Below are positions 37,426 to 46,212 of a DNA stretch of 64,000 nucleotides, one piece after another. The stretch is taken from the NCBI RefSeq assembly GCF_001571345.1, contig NZ_BCTP01000014.1, positions 1-64,000 of the forward strand, written 5' to 3'. Position 1 is the first letter of the stretch. The number at the start of each line of letters is the position of its first letter. Position numbers and translations under genes: made by a program. The notes beneath the pieces are model-generated. The model ran no database searches. It was not told the origin of the DNA and was given only the letters and a program-made list of their open reading frames with translations. This DNA is from Komagataeibacter xylinus NBRC 15237. Its GTDB lineage: Bacteria > Pseudomonadota > Alphaproteobacteria > Acetobacterales > Acetobacteraceae.

Positions 37426-40059
37426 ATGACCGAAACCAGCACCCCTGCCGATAACGCCGCCCCCGCCTATGATTTCCACACGGCCGAGCCGCAGTGGCAG
37501 GAACGCTGGGCTGCCTCGGGCATCTTCGACGTGCCGGACGTGCCCCCCGCCGACCGGCCCAAATACTATGTGCTGGAGATGTTCCCCTACCCGTCGGGGC
37601 AGTTGCACATGGGCCATGTGCGCAACTACACGCTGGGCGACGTGGTGGCGCGCTACAAGCGCGCGCGCGGCTTCAGCGTGCTGCACCCGATGGGGTGGGA
37701 CGCCTTCGGCCTGCCCGCTGAGAACGCGGCGCGCGAGCGCGGCGTGCATCCGGGCCAGTGGACGATGGACAACATCGCCGCCATGCGCGCCACGCTGAAG
37801 CGCCTTGGCTTCTCCTTCAACTGGGACCGCGAGATCGCGACCTGCCTGCCCGAATATTATGGCAAGCAGCAGAAGCTGTTCCTCGACATGCTCAAGGGCG
37901 GCCTGGTCGAGCGCCGCGAAAGCTGGGTCAACTGGGACCCCGTGGACAACACCGTGCTGGCCAACGAGCAGGTGGTGGACGGGCGCGGCTGGCGCTCGGG
38001 CGCGCTGATCGAGCAGAAGAAGCTCTCGCAGTGGTTCCTCAAGATCACGCAATTCGCCCCGCAACTGCTTGAGGGCCTGTCCACCCTGCCGCGCTGGCCC
38101 GAGCGCGTGCGCACCATGCAGGAACGCTGGATCGGCCGCTCGGAAGGGGCGAAGGTCCGCTTCGGCCTGCACGAGCCACCCACGGGATTCGACACCGACC
38201 TTGATTCGGTCGAGGTGTTCACCACCCGCCCCGACACGCTGTTCGGCATGTCCTTCCTGGCCATTGCCGCCGACCACCCGCTGGCGGCCAAGGTGGCCGT
38301 GGGCAATGCGAAGGCGCAGGAATTCATTGCCGAATGCCAGCGCCTTGGCACATCGGAAGAAGCGATCGAAACCGCCGAGAAGCGTGGCTTCGACACCGGG
38401 CTACGGGTCAGCCACCCGTTCATGCCCGATAAATCCTTCCCGGTCTGGATCGCGAATTTCGTGCTGATGGATTACGGCACGGGCGCCGTGTTCGGCTGCC
38501 CCTGTGGCGACCAGCGCGACCTTGACTTCGCGCGCAAATACAACCTGCCCGTCACCCCGGTCATCCTGCCGCCAGGCGCCGAGGCCGGGACGTTCACCAT
38601 GACCGACAAGGCCTGTGACGGCCACGGCACGCTGTTCAACTCCGGCTTCCTCGACGGGCTGGACACGGATGCGGCGAAGAAAGAGGCCATCACCCGGCTT
38701 GAGGGCATGGGCGTTGGCCAGGGCGTGGTCAACTGGCGGCTGCGCGACTGGGGCATTTCGCGCCAGCGCTACTGGGGCTGCCCGATCCCGGTCATCCACT
38801 GCACCGATTGCGGCGCGCAGCCCGTGCCCGATGACCAGCTGCCCGTAAAGCTGCCCGAGGACGTGACCTTCGACCGCCCCGGCAACCCGCTGGAACACCA
38901 CCCCACCTGGAAGCACGTGGCCTGCCCCAACTGCGGCAAGCCCGCCCTACGCGAGACCGATACCTGCGACACCTTTGTCGATAGTTCATGGTATTTCGCC
39001 CGCTTTACGGCACCGCACGCGCCAACACCCACCGTGCCCGCTGCCGCCGATGGCTGGCTGCCGGTGGACCAGTATATCGGCGGCATCGAGCATGCGATCC
39101 TGCACCTGCTCTATGCCCGCTTCTTTACCCGCGCCATGCACGAGACCGGGCACCTGCATGTGGATGAGCCGTTCAACGGGCTGTTCACGCAGGGCATGGT
39201 CAACCACGAGAGCTACCGCGACGCGGAAGGAAACTGGCTCTACCCCGAGGAAGTCGAGCGCCGCGCGGACAGCGCCGTGCGCCGCGACAACGGCGCGCCG
39301 GTCACGATTGGCCGCGTGGAGAAGATGTCCAAGTCCAAGCGCAATACCGTGGCACCCGTGGCCATCATCGAGCGGTTTGGCGCGGATACGGCGCGGTGGT
39401 TCGTGCTGTCGGACAGCCCGCCCGAGCGCGACATGGAATGGACGGAATCGGGTGTCGCGGCCTCCGCGCGCTTCCTGCAGCGCCTGTTCCGCCTTGCACG
39501 CGCCGTGGCCGAACAGACTCCGGCGGATGCGCCCTGCCCCGCCACCCTTTCACGCGCAGCTGACGGGCTGCGCCGCGCAACACACCGCGCCATCGCCGCC
39601 GTAACCGAGGCGCTTGAAGGCTTCAGCGCCAACGTGGCCGTGGCCCGCCTGCATGAACTGACCTCCGCCCTGGCCGAGGCCGAGAAGGCGGCAGGCGAGG
39701 ACGGCATGGCCTTTGCCCGCCGCGAGGCCGCCACCATGCTGGCCCTGCTCGCCGCCCCCATGGTGCCCCACCAGGCGGAAGCGATGATGGCGCTGCTTGA
39801 GCCCGGCGGCCAGCCCGTGGTGGAACGCGCCTGGCCTGCCGCCATCCCTGACCTGCTCAAGGCCAGCGAACTGACCATTGCGGTGCAGATCATGGGCAAG
39901 CTGCGCGGCACCATTGCCGTGGCCCCGGACACGCCCGCGGACAAGGTGATCGCCCTGGCGGAAGCCGAGCCGAACGTGGCCCGCCTGCTTGAAGGGGCGA
40001 GGATCGTCAAGCGCATCCATGTGCCCGGCCGCATCGTCAATTTCGTGGTTGCGAAATAG
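37426..40059 (+). CDS. leuS: Leucyl-tRNA synthetase
   Basis: This 877-residue class Ia synthetase has HIGH-equivalent HMGH at 61-64, the CP1 editing domain ([16 protein letters not shown]), zinc-region cysteines (CTDCGAQ, CPNCGK), KMSKS-equivalent KMSKSK near 633, and an anticodon-binding domain ending in the C-terminal module. Length is normal. The start is ATG 37426 ([10 protein letters not shown]). lptE begins two bases after the stop. Confidence 0.97.
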   Translation: MTETSTPADNAAPAYDFHTAEPQWQERWAASGIFDVPDVPPADRPKYYVLEMFPYPSGQLHMGHVRNYTLGDVVARYKRARGFSVLHPMGWDAFGLPAENAARERGVHPGQWTMDNIAAMRATLKRLGFSFNWDREIATCLPEYYGKQQKLFLDMLKGGLVERRESWVNWDPVDNTVLANEQVVDGRGWRSGALIEQKKLSQWFLKITQFAPQLLEGLSTLPRWPERVRTMQERWIGRSEGAKVRFGLHEPPTGFDTDLDSVEVFTTRPDTLFGMSFLAIAADHPLAAKVAVGNAKAQEFIAECQRLGTSEEAIETAEKRGFDTGLRVSHPFMPDKSFPVWIANFVLMDYGTGAVFGCPCGDQRDLDFARKYNLPVTPVILPPGAEAGTFTMTDKACDGHGTLFNSGFLDGLDTDAAKKEAITRLEGMGVGQGVVNWRLRDWGISRQRYWGCPIPVIHCTDCGAQPVPDDQLPVKLPEDVTFDRPGNPLEHHPTWKHVACPNCGKPALRETDTCDTFVDSSWYFARFTAPHAPTPTVPAAADGWLPVDQYIGGIEHAILHLLYARFFTRAMHETGHLHVDEPFNGLFTQGMVNHESYRDAEGNWLYPEEVERRADSAVRRDNGAPVTIGRVEKMSKSKRNTVAPVAIIERFGADTARWFVLSDSPPERDMEWTESGVAASARFLQRLFRLARAVAEQTPADAPCPATLSRAADGLRRATHRAIAAVTEALEGFSANVAVARLHELTSALAEAEKAAGEDGMAFARREAATMLALLAAPMVPHQAEAMMALLEPGGQPVVERAWPAAIPDLLKASELTIAVQIMGKLRGTIAVAPDTPADKVIALAEAEPNVARLLEGARIVKRIHVPGRIVNFVVAK

Positions 40060-40061
40060 AC

Positions 40062-40916
40062 ATGGCCATTCCCGTCCGTCGCACCGGCGTGCTGTGCGCC
40101 CTGCTCATGCTGGCAGGGTGCGGCTTTTCCCCGATGTACAAGACGACGGGAAGCCATATCGGCCCGGATGGCAGGCCCACTGCCGGCAATGTGCTGGCCG
40201 AACTCAAGCAGGTCTATGTCGCGCGCATCAACGAGCGTTATGGCCAGTTGCTGCGCCAGGCCCTGCAACAGGACATGGGCGGCGCCGGGCCGGAAAACCC
40301 GACCCGTTACGTGCTGCGCATCCGCACCTACCTGATGAACGAGGCCGTGGACATCCACGCCGACAACACATCGGGCCGCACCCGCACCACAGCCTTTGCC
40401 CACTGGACGCTGGAAACCATGGCCAACGACCCGGAGATGCTGGCCGGGGGCGATGCCTCGGTGGTGGATGGCGTGAACAACAATTACGAGCAGTATTTCG
40501 CCCAGACCCTGAACCTTGAAGGCGTGCGCGCCCGCGTGGCCAAGAACCTGGGCGAGCAGGTCACGCAGCAGGTGGCCGCGTGGTTCCGCACCCATGCCAA
40601 GCCCGCCATCAGCGGCTCGGTGCGGGGGCAGAACCAGCCGCGCTACACCGACCCCAACGGCATCATCAACCCCAATAACCAGATGCCTGCCCAGCAACCC
40701 GGCGCCGACGGCATGCCCACCATGGCCACCGGCCGCACCGATGCCCAGCTCAACGGGGAAAACAACGGTGACATGATGACCCCCGATGAAAACGGCCCCA
40801 TGGACAATACGCCCGACACCACCACGCAGGCCCCTGCCAGCACCCGTCGGGGCACGTCCACGCTCGAGAACGATGACATGTCTGGCATCAGCATCGGGGG
40901 CAACGAGAACCGGTGA
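40062..40916 (+). CDS. lptE: LPS-assembly lipoprotein LptE with long C-terminal extension
   Basis: The protein is 284 residues. The lipobox LMLAGCGFSPMY is typical of LptE. The LptE domain occupies about residues 20-185 (VLAELKQVYVARINERYGQLLRQAL, YVLRIRTYLMNEAVDI). It would plug the LptD barrel in the outer membrane. The last ~95 residues are low-complexity and rich in N, Q, P, T, D and M (NPNNQMPAQQPGADGMPTM), an unusual tail. It sits between leuS and holA, the common alphaproteobacterial order, and its stop overlaps the holA GTG. Confidence 0.9.
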   Translation: MAIPVRRTGVLCALLMLAGCGFSPMYKTTGSHIGPDGRPTAGNVLAELKQVYVARINERYGQLLRQALQQDMGGAGPENPTRYVLRIRTYLMNEAVDIHADNTSGRTRTTAFAHWTLETMANDPEMLAGGDASVVDGVNNNYEQYFAQTLNLEGVRARVAKNLGEQVTQQVAAWFRTHAKPAISGSVRGQNQPRYTDPNGIINPNNQMPAQQPGADGMPTMATGRTDAQLNGENNGDMMTPDENGPMDNTPDTTTQAPASTRRGTSTLENDDMSGISIGGNENR

Positions 40917-41932
40917 AGATCGACGCCCGCTCCGTCAACGCGACCCTGAACGCGCCCGGCGCGCTGCGGGCCATCGTGCTGCATGGAGATGACGCCGGGC
41001 TGATCCGCGAACGGGCCACGACAGCGGCACGGGCCATATGCCCCGACCTCAACGACCCGTTTCGCGTGGCCATCCTGGGCCGCGAGGATCATGACCGGCT
41101 GGAGGAGGAAAGCACCGCCCTGTCACTGACCGGCGGGCGGCGCGTGATCTGGCTGCGCGAGGTGGGTGACAGCGTGCTGGCCGCCATGCAGCACTGCCTG
41201 GCGCAGGAGTCGGACACGCTGGTCATCCTTGAGGCGCCTGGCCTGGCCTCACGCTCAAAACTGCGCGCCTTTGCCGAAAAGGACCGGCATTGTGGCGTCA
41301 TCGGCTGCTACCCCGAGGAAGGCCGCGCGCTTGAAGGCGCGATCCGGCACATGCTGGCGGGGCATAAGGTAGACATTGACCCCGATGCGCTGGGCTGGAT
41401 GGTTGAACGCGCAGGGCCGGATCGTGCCGCTACCCGTAGCGAGGTGGAAAAACTGGCCCTGTTTGCCGGTGCCGGTGGCAGGCTGGGGCTGGAGGATGTG
41501 CGCGCCTGCGTGGGTGATGCGGCTGGCGTGTCGCTGGAGGATGCGGCGTTTGCCGCCATGGCGGGCGAGCGCGAAACCGCCGATGCCGCCGCCGAGCGCG
41601 CGCTGGTGACCGATGGCAGCAGCCCGGTGGCGCTGGCACGCGTGCTGCTGGGCCATATTCACCGCCTGCGCCGGGTGCGGCTGGCCATGGATGGCGGGAT
41701 GGGCCGGGCAGAGGCCATGCGGCAGTTACGCCCGCCGGTCTTTTTCAAGCGCACGGACAGTTTCGGGCAGGCACTCAATGCCTGGTCGGCTGCCGCCCTG
41801 CTGCAGGCGGCACAGGATACGCAGGCGCTGGAACTGGCCTGCAAGCAGACCGGCAGCCCCGATATCGTGCTGGGGCTGCGGCATGTGGCCCGCCTGTGCG
41901 GCCTGGCGCAGAAGGCACGCAGGCGGCGCTAG
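40913..41932 (+). CDS. holA: DNA polymerase III subunit delta
   Basis: This 339-residue clamp-loader subunit has an N-terminal degenerate AAA+ fold with LHGDDAGLIRERA, then LVILEAPGLASRSKLRAFAEK and a C-terminal helical collar (VFFKRTDSFGQALNAWSAAAL). The start is GTG 40913, overlapping the lptE stop (GTGA), so translation is coupled. Length fits the family. Confidence 0.93.
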   Translation: MKIDARSVNATLNAPGALRAIVLHGDDAGLIRERATTAARAICPDLNDPFRVAILGREDHDRLEEESTALSLTGGRRVIWLREVGDSVLAAMQHCLAQESDTLVILEAPGLASRSKLRAFAEKDRHCGVIGCYPEEGRALEGAIRHMLAGHKVDIDPDALGWMVERAGPDRAATRSEVEKLALFAGAGGRLGLEDVRACVGDAAGVSLEDAAFAAMAGERETADAAAERALVTDGSSPVALARVLLGHIHRLRRVRLAMDGGMGRAEAMRQLRPPVFFKRTDSFGQALNAWSAAALLQAAQDTQALELACKQTGSPDIVLGLRHVARLCGLAQKARRRR

Positions 41933-41946
41933 CGGGAAAATTGCCC

Positions 41947-41974
41947 TTGCCCACGCGCATGGGCTCGGTTAGAA
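41947..41974 (+). promoter_or_regulatory. Candidate sigma-70 promoter for tRNA-Arg
   Basis: TTGCCC at 41947-41952 and TTAGAA at 41969-41974 are 16 bp apart. The expected transcription start is then 5-8 bases before the mature tRNA 5' end at 41987. Confidence 0.45.
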
Positions 41975-41986
41975 AGCTGGCAGTAT

Positions 41987-42285
41987 GTCCGCGTAGCTCA
42001 GCCGGATAGAGCACAGGATTCCTGGTTTTCAAATTGGGCGCCATGACGGGAAACCCCATGGCGGATCTGCTCAAATTCGGGGAACGCTCTGGCGAAAGCC
42101 GTGCCAATCCCGAGCCAAGGCCGGTGTAACCGGCAAGGTGTAGAGACTGGATGGGCAGCACCTGTAGACCGCATGCGGTCCATGGTGAAGGGACAGTCCA
42201 GACCACGAACGCCATGCTCATGGCGGCGGTGAAAGCCGAAGTGGTATGAATCCTGGGGCCGTGGGTTCGAATCCCGCCGCGGACA
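41987..42285 (+). tRNA. tRNA-Arg(CCU), interrupted by a group I intron
   Basis: The exons are 41987-42023 and 42249-42285 (37 + 37 nt). The acceptor stem GTCCGCG pairs with CGCGGAC, and the D arm is GCTC/GAGC. The anticodon stem CAGGA pairs with TCCTG across the intron. The loop reads TT-CCT-AA, giving anticodon CCU (reads AGG). The T arm is GTGGG-TTCGAAT-CCCGC and the discriminator is A; CCA is not encoded. Introns in this tRNA are known from Agrobacterium and other alphaproteobacteria. A T7 run follows at 42289-42295. Confidence 0.95.
42024..42248 (+). other. Group I self-splicing intron (IC3-like), 225 nt
   Basis: The intron lies directly after anticodon base U36 and ends in the expected G (42248). 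The guide GGG at 42036-42038 pairs with exon CCU to form P1 with the U.G wobble. P2 is 42039-42045/42057-42063 (CGCCATG/CATGGCG, GGGAAACCC-type loop), P4 is CGGG/CCCG (42078-42081/42109-42112), P5 is GGCGAAAGCC (42091-42100) and P6 is CCGGT/ACCGG. P7 is GACTG/CAGTC (42145-42149/42194-42198), P8 is 42167-42180 and P9 is 42210-42225. The core phrases GTGTAGAGACTGG and GGTGAAGG..CAGTCCAG closely resemble the Azoarcus tRNA-Ile intron. There is no homing endonuclease ORF. Confidence 0.95.
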
Positions 42286-42288
42286 TAC

Positions 42289-42312
42289 CCTTTTTTTCAG
42301 GCATGACCTGAA
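42289..42312 (+). terminator. Probable tRNA 3' termination region
   Basis: A T7 run directly follows the tRNA, then a short hairpin TTCAGG-CATGA-CCTGAA at 42295-42311. The order (T-run before hairpin) is not classical, so the call is tentative. Confidence 0.35.
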
Positions 42313-42391
42313 TGAACAGGGAAAGACTTTTTCAGGTTCCTTTCCCACAACAGCCTTTTTCGCAAAAGCTGACCCCGGCATTGCCGCCCTT

Positions 42392-42975
42392 TCAAACAAT
42401 GGGCCGCGACAGCGTCGGGGTGGCCAGCCCGGCGGCACAGGCCCGGATGATATTATCCGCCTGATGTACTGCCTGCATCGGGACACTGATCGATAACGCT
42501 CTGGAAAATCGATGCGGGCATATGCCCCGTGACCTCGCCATGATAGCCAACAATCTTGAAATCGAACCCCATTTTGGCGACCTAGTAGAATTCATCCTTT
42601 GACAGTTTGATGGCGCCGCGTTCCTCGATCAGGCAGCCGTCCGCGCCCATACAGGCATGAGCATCCGATCCCAGGTCGTTATAGGTGTATTGATGCCCGT
42701 CGCTCCACACGGTTACAGGCGACAGGCGACAGGCGACAGGCGACAGGCGACAGGCGACAGGCGACAGGCGACAGGCGACAGGCGACAGGCAGCTTATATG
42801 AGTTATATTCAATTCCCACCGCGTAGCCCTTGCCCTGCACATATGTGGCGATGGTATTCAATGTCTGGAGCAGTCCGGAATGATCCGTATGCTTGCCCGA
42901 AACACAGGCCGTGGCGCCAGTGTATTTGTCATGTACTATCTGCGGGTGGCTCGGACATCCGCCAAGAGCCAGCAT
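42392..42975 (-). pseudogene. Decayed gene for a small lipoprotein-like protein, interrupted by a 7-bp VNTR
   Basis: Three minus-strand reading segments appear to belong together. Segment 1 runs from MLALGGCPSH at 42975 (LGGC lipobox-like) to GIEYNSYK just before the tandem repeat. Segment 2, in another frame, reads WSDGHQYTYNDLGSDAHACM to LSKDEFY, then a TAG at ~42582, and continues VAKMGFDFKIVGYHGEVTGHMP. Segment 3, in the third frame, reads HQADNIIRACAAGLATPTLS to a stop at 42392. So there is a repeat-induced frameshift, a nonsense codon and a second frameshift. No full signal peptide remains upstream, where a cruciform repeat begins. The original family is unknown. Confidence 0.65.
42721..42790. 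repeat. Heptanucleotide tandem repeat (GACAGGC)x10
   Basis: There are ten perfect copies of GACAGGC, preceded by one imperfect unit (TACAGGC, 42714-42720). Seven is not a multiple of three, so each gain or loss shifts the minus-strand frame. The repeat is the kind that changes copy number by replication slippage. Confidence 0.97.
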
Positions 42976-43030
42976 GACAGCACCAGACCCTGAAACACTA
43001 CTTGAAAACAACCCATTGATAAAAAATGAT

Positions 43031-43109
43031 AAAAATTTTTGGGTGCCGCCTTTTTTCAAAAAGTCGGCGTTCTTCAAAGCTTTTTGAAAAAAGCTTCACC
43101 CAAAACTTT
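43031..43109. repeat. Cruciform intergenic repeat (copy 8)
   Basis: Both hairpins are present, one with a single stem mismatch (GCCGCC...AAGTCGGC). The extension CTTGAAAACAACCCATTGATAAAAA is seen just upstream (~43003-43030). Unlike the others it lies on the 5' side of the decayed minus-strand gene, that is, between divergent units. Confidence 0.88.
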
Positions 43110-43276
43110 CTTCTGTTTTTGCCGCCACCTTCACGGGCAACAGGTTGGTGACTGTGCCTTTTGGCCGCATACCTCTTTCCTTTAGATTCCTGACGCGTGT
43201 GCGCGAAGTATGGGAACAGCATAAAAGTTCCCTTCACACTATTTTATTTATTCACAACCATAACGTGCAAACTGCA

Positions 43277-43295
43277 AACCGTACAGTTTACGGTT
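43277..43295. promoter_or_regulatory. Palindrome AACCGTA-N5-TACGGTT, candidate operator
   Basis: A perfect 7-bp inverted repeat with a 5-base spacer lies in the AT-rich leader about 260 bp upstream of the oxidoreductase gene. It resembles a dimeric regulator site; no regulator gene is adjacent. Confidence 0.4.
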
Positions 43296-43392
43296 AGTAA
43301 CTGTGTTATTTTTGCCAGATCACGTATCTATTACATATATTTATCTTTTTACGATTGTTGTCATTCATGGGGTAAATGTATGGTTAACGTAT

Positions 43393-43412
43393 GGCCAGAT
43401 CATGATCCGGCC
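43393..43412. promoter_or_regulatory. 20-bp near-perfect palindrome, candidate operator
   Basis: GGCCAGATCATGATCCGGCC is symmetric except for one base pair of positions. It lies ~140 bp upstream of the oxidoreductase start and has no following T-run, so an operator is more likely than a terminator. Confidence 0.4.
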
Positions 43413-43551
43413 CGCGCTCTGACACACTACCTCTTGTTTACCGTGCAAAGAGCACATCGGCATTTGTCATGAATGCCCAATACAGATTCACGTCTCCACA
43501 CTTTTACTGATCATTGTTCGCACTCCGAACCTACAGGCTGGTGGATTACTG

Positions 43552-44787
43552 ATGAATACCGACATCGCCATTATAGGGGCTGGTCCCTATGGTCTTTCCC
43601 TTGCGGCGCATCTGCGCGAGAGGGGGGTGAATTTCCGTATTTTCGGGCGGCCCATGGCGTTCTGGCGCGACCATGTGCCCGCTGCCCTGCGGCTCAAGGC
43701 GGAAGGCTTCGCGCTTGACCTGTTTGATCCCGCGCGGCAGTTCACGCTGGCGCAGTTCTGTCGTGCGCGGGGCTATCCCTACGCGCCAACGGGCGTGCCC
43801 ATTCCCGCCGAAGTCTTTCGGGAATATGGCGAAACGTTCCAGAAAACCCACGTGCCCCAGCTCCGGCCCTTTCTGGTCACGCACCTTGCGCGCGCGGGCG
43901 AAGGCTTCACGCTACGCCTGGAAAATGGCGAGAGCGTCACGGCGCGCAACGTGGTGCTGGCGATAGGCATCGAGCATTTCGCCTACCTGCCTCCCGCCGT
44001 GCGCGACCTGCCGCGCACGCGGATCAGCCATACGTTTGACGAGACGGAGTTCGCCCGCTTTGCTGGCAAGCGCGTGGCGGTGATCGGGGCCGGGTCATCG
44101 GCGGTGGATACGGCGTGCTTTTTGCATGATGCGGGGGCAGAAACCTTCATCTGCACCCGGCGGCCCAAGATATGGATCAATAACCCGCCACAAAAACTCA
44201 GCCCGCTCAGGCGGCTGGTCACGCGCATCAGGAAACCCCTCTCCGGCCTTGGCACGGGCTGGCGCTCGCGCATGGCGTGTGACCTGCCCGATGTGTTTCA
44301 CATGCTGCCCGCGCGCCTGCGGCTGCGCATTACGCGCGGGCATCTGGGGCCTGCCGCAGGCTGGGTGACCGGACAGGTCGTGCGCGAGAAGGTGCCGATC
44401 TGGCTCAACGTGGAACTCACCACCGCCACCATGCACGAGGGCGCCATTCACCTGACCTTGCGCGACAAACAGACCGGCCTGACCCGCACGGTGGATGTGG
44501 ACCACGTCTTTCTGGGCACCGGCGTGCAGGTTGCCGTTGACAGGCTGCCTTTTATTGATCCGGCACTGGCGCGCGCCGTGCGCACGGAAGACAGCATGCC
44601 CGCGCTGTCCCGCCACTTCGAATCCAGCGTGCCGGGGCTGTATTTCATCGGCCCGATGGCGGCTGGCAGTTTTGGCCCGCTGCTGCGCTTTGCGTGGGGC
44701 GCGCGCTTTACCGCCCGCAGGCTGACGGCGCGGTTCAGGCGGCAACGCGCCTTTGCCCCCATCGCGCAGCCGGCTTTCGCGCCGTAA
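43552..44787 (+). CDS. FAD/NAD(P)-dependent oxidoreductase (flavin monooxygenase-like)
   Basis: The protein is 411 residues. The FAD motif DIAIIGAGPYGLSLAAHL is at residues 4-21. A second Rossmann motif RVAVIGAGSSAVDTACFL near 175 fits NAD(P)H binding. The layout resembles class B flavoprotein monooxygenases and lysine/ornithine N-hydroxylases, with ALDLFDPARQFTLAQFC in the substrate region. The reaction is unknown. It is followed after 53 bp by an ATP-grasp gene, a pairing seen in small-molecule biosynthesis, so a tailoring role is plausible (inference). Confidence 0.82.
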   Translation: MNTDIAIIGAGPYGLSLAAHLRERGVNFRIFGRPMAFWRDHVPAALRLKAEGFALDLFDPARQFTLAQFCRARGYPYAPTGVPIPAEVFREYGETFQKTHVPQLRPFLVTHLARAGEGFTLRLENGESVTARNVVLAIGIEHFAYLPPAVRDLPRTRISHTFDETEFARFAGKRVAVIGAGSSAVDTACFLHDAGAETFICTRRPKIWINNPPQKLSPLRRLVTRIRKPLSGLGTGWRSRMACDLPDVFHMLPARLRLRITRGHLGPAAGWVTGQVVREKVPIWLNVELTTATMHEGAIHLTLRDKQTGLTRTVDVDHVFLGTGVQVAVDRLPFIDPALARAVRTEDSMPALSRHFESSVPGLYFIGPMAAGSFGPLLRFAWGARFTARRLTARFRRQRAFAPIAQPAFAP

Positions 44788-44840
44788 TGCTTCCCCTGCC
44801 GGTCATGGCCGCCATGACCTGAACTGGAAAGTCCCGACCC

Positions 44841-46169
44841 ATGAAAAACGATTTTACAGTTCTGATCGTCTCCTCCGTCTGGTGGTCCGCCATTACGCGG
44901 GCAGCGCTGGAATTCATCGAAAGCGGGGTGAGCGTGCATGCCATCTGCCCGCAGGGGCATTCGCTGCATTGCCTCGATGGCATCGAAAGTTTCAGCCGCT
45001 ACCCCTATTTTGCCGCCCCCGGCGTTCTGGCCGAGGCCGTGGCCCGCATCAGGCCCGACCTGATCGTGCCTGCGGATGACCGGGTGGTGCTGGCCCTGCA
45101 CCAGGCTTATGTCGAAGCCGATCCCGCTACCGAGGCAGGCCGCCTGTGCCGTGAAACCATTGTGCGTTCACTCGGGCAGCCTGAATTCTTCAGCTATGCC
45201 GAAACCCGGCTCAAGCTGATCGAGGCATTCCGGGCCAGGGGCGTGCCCACCCCTGCCGCGGCCGCCCTCGACACGGCGCAGGACCTGCGGGCATGGTGCG
45301 CGCGCACGCCCGGCCCGTGGGTGCTCAAGCGCGACCGGAGCTGGGGCGGGTCGGGCGTGGTCATTGCCGATACCCCGGCCGAGGCGATGACCGCCTTCCG
45401 CCGCCTGTCGCAGCCCGCGCGCATGGCCTGCGCGCTGCGCGTGCTGCTGGCCGATCGCGACATCTATTCCTTCATGGAGGCTTCAAGCCGCCGCCCCATG
45501 CCGGTCATGGCGCAGGCGCATGTGACCGGCATGCCTGCCAATATCATGGTGGCGTGCTGGCGCGGCGAGGTGATTGCCACGCTGGGGGCCAACGTGGTGG
45601 CCTATCAGGGGCGCACGGGGGCGGCCACGGTCATCGAGATCACCGATTCGGCGGATATGGCGCACGCGGCACGGGTGGCATGCGGCAGCCTGCAGCTATC
45701 GGGTTTTTTTGGGCTGGATTTTGTGCGTTGCGCCAGAACCGGCACCTATCACTTCATAGAAATGAACCCGCGCCTGACCCAGATCGGCCATCTGTGCCAT
45801 AATGGCACAACACTGATCCGCAGCCTGCTGCGCCATGTGCGCGGCACACAGGTTGCCGTGACCTCACCCGACATGCTCGAGCTTGGCACACGCGCGCTCG
45901 TGGCGCTGTTCCCGCAGGTATTGCGGGCGGAAGCCGACAGCGTGCGCAATGCCTCCGCGTGGATCGATATTCCGTGGCGGCACCCGGCTTTGGTGGAGGA
46001 ACTGCTGCGCCGCCCCTGGCCGCGCCGTGGCTCGGTGGCCCGGCTGGAGGAGCGCCTGCGACCCAACATGCCCTACGGCAAATCGGTGGACCGCAGCGAG
46101 GCCATGGGCAAACTCTCCACCCTGCTGCAGGCGGGCATGATTACCGACATGCCGCTGGCACTTTCGTAA
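44841..46169 (+). CDS. ATP-grasp family ligase
   Basis: The protein is 442 residues. An N-terminal Rossmann-like domain (TVLIVSSVWWSAITRAALEF) precedes the ATP-grasp fold: WVLKRDRSWGGSGVVIADT near 155-172 (ATP-binding Lys and Gly loop), FGLDFVRC, and the metal-binding HFIEMNPRLTQIGH near 303. It joins an acyl phosphate to a nucleophile, usually an amine, by family analogy. The acyl donor and acceptor are unknown. The C-terminal ~120 residues are less conserved. It is probably co-transcribed with the upstream oxidoreductase. Confidence 0.82.
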   Translation: MKNDFTVLIVSSVWWSAITRAALEFIESGVSVHAICPQGHSLHCLDGIESFSRYPYFAAPGVLAEAVARIRPDLIVPADDRVVLALHQAYVEADPATEAGRLCRETIVRSLGQPEFFSYAETRLKLIEAFRARGVPTPAAAALDTAQDLRAWCARTPGPWVLKRDRSWGGSGVVIADTPAEAMTAFRRLSQPARMACALRVLLADRDIYSFMEASSRRPMPVMAQAHVTGMPANIMVACWRGEVIATLGANVVAYQGRTGAATVIEITDSADMAHAARVACGSLQLSGFFGLDFVRCARTGTYHFIEMNPRLTQIGHLCHNGTTLIRSLLRHVRGTQVAVTSPDMLELGTRALVALFPQVLRAEADSVRNASAWIDIPWRHPALVEELLRRPWPRRGSVARLEERLRPNMPYGKSVDRSEAMGKLSTLLQAGMITDMPLALS

Positions 46170-46212
46170 ACCCCATGCCCCGTTAAGACATTGCTTGAAA
46201 ACAACTCATTGA

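Larger units (their letters stand above)
42976..43551. other. Non-coding region with cruciform repeat and AT-rich leader
   Basis: The region holds the repeat at 43031-43109, a small unrecognised stretch to ~43200, and an AT-rich segment at ~43200-43480 clearly lower in GC than the surroundings. Two palindromes (43277-43295 and 43393-43412) are listed separately. No credible ORF is seen. It probably contains the promoter of the oxidoreductase/ATP-grasp operon that starts at 43552. Confidence 0.55.

Noticed and set aside
42714-42790. Short regular repeats as a CRISPR array
   Set aside because: The units are head-to-tail 7-mers without spacers, and no cas gene is nearby. It is a simple tandem repeat.
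41987-43551. Genomic island inserted at the tRNA-Arg gene
   Set aside because: There is an AT-rich stretch and a decayed gene beside the tRNA, but no integrase and no direct repeat of the tRNA 3' end was seen. The tRNA is split by an intron, not by integration.
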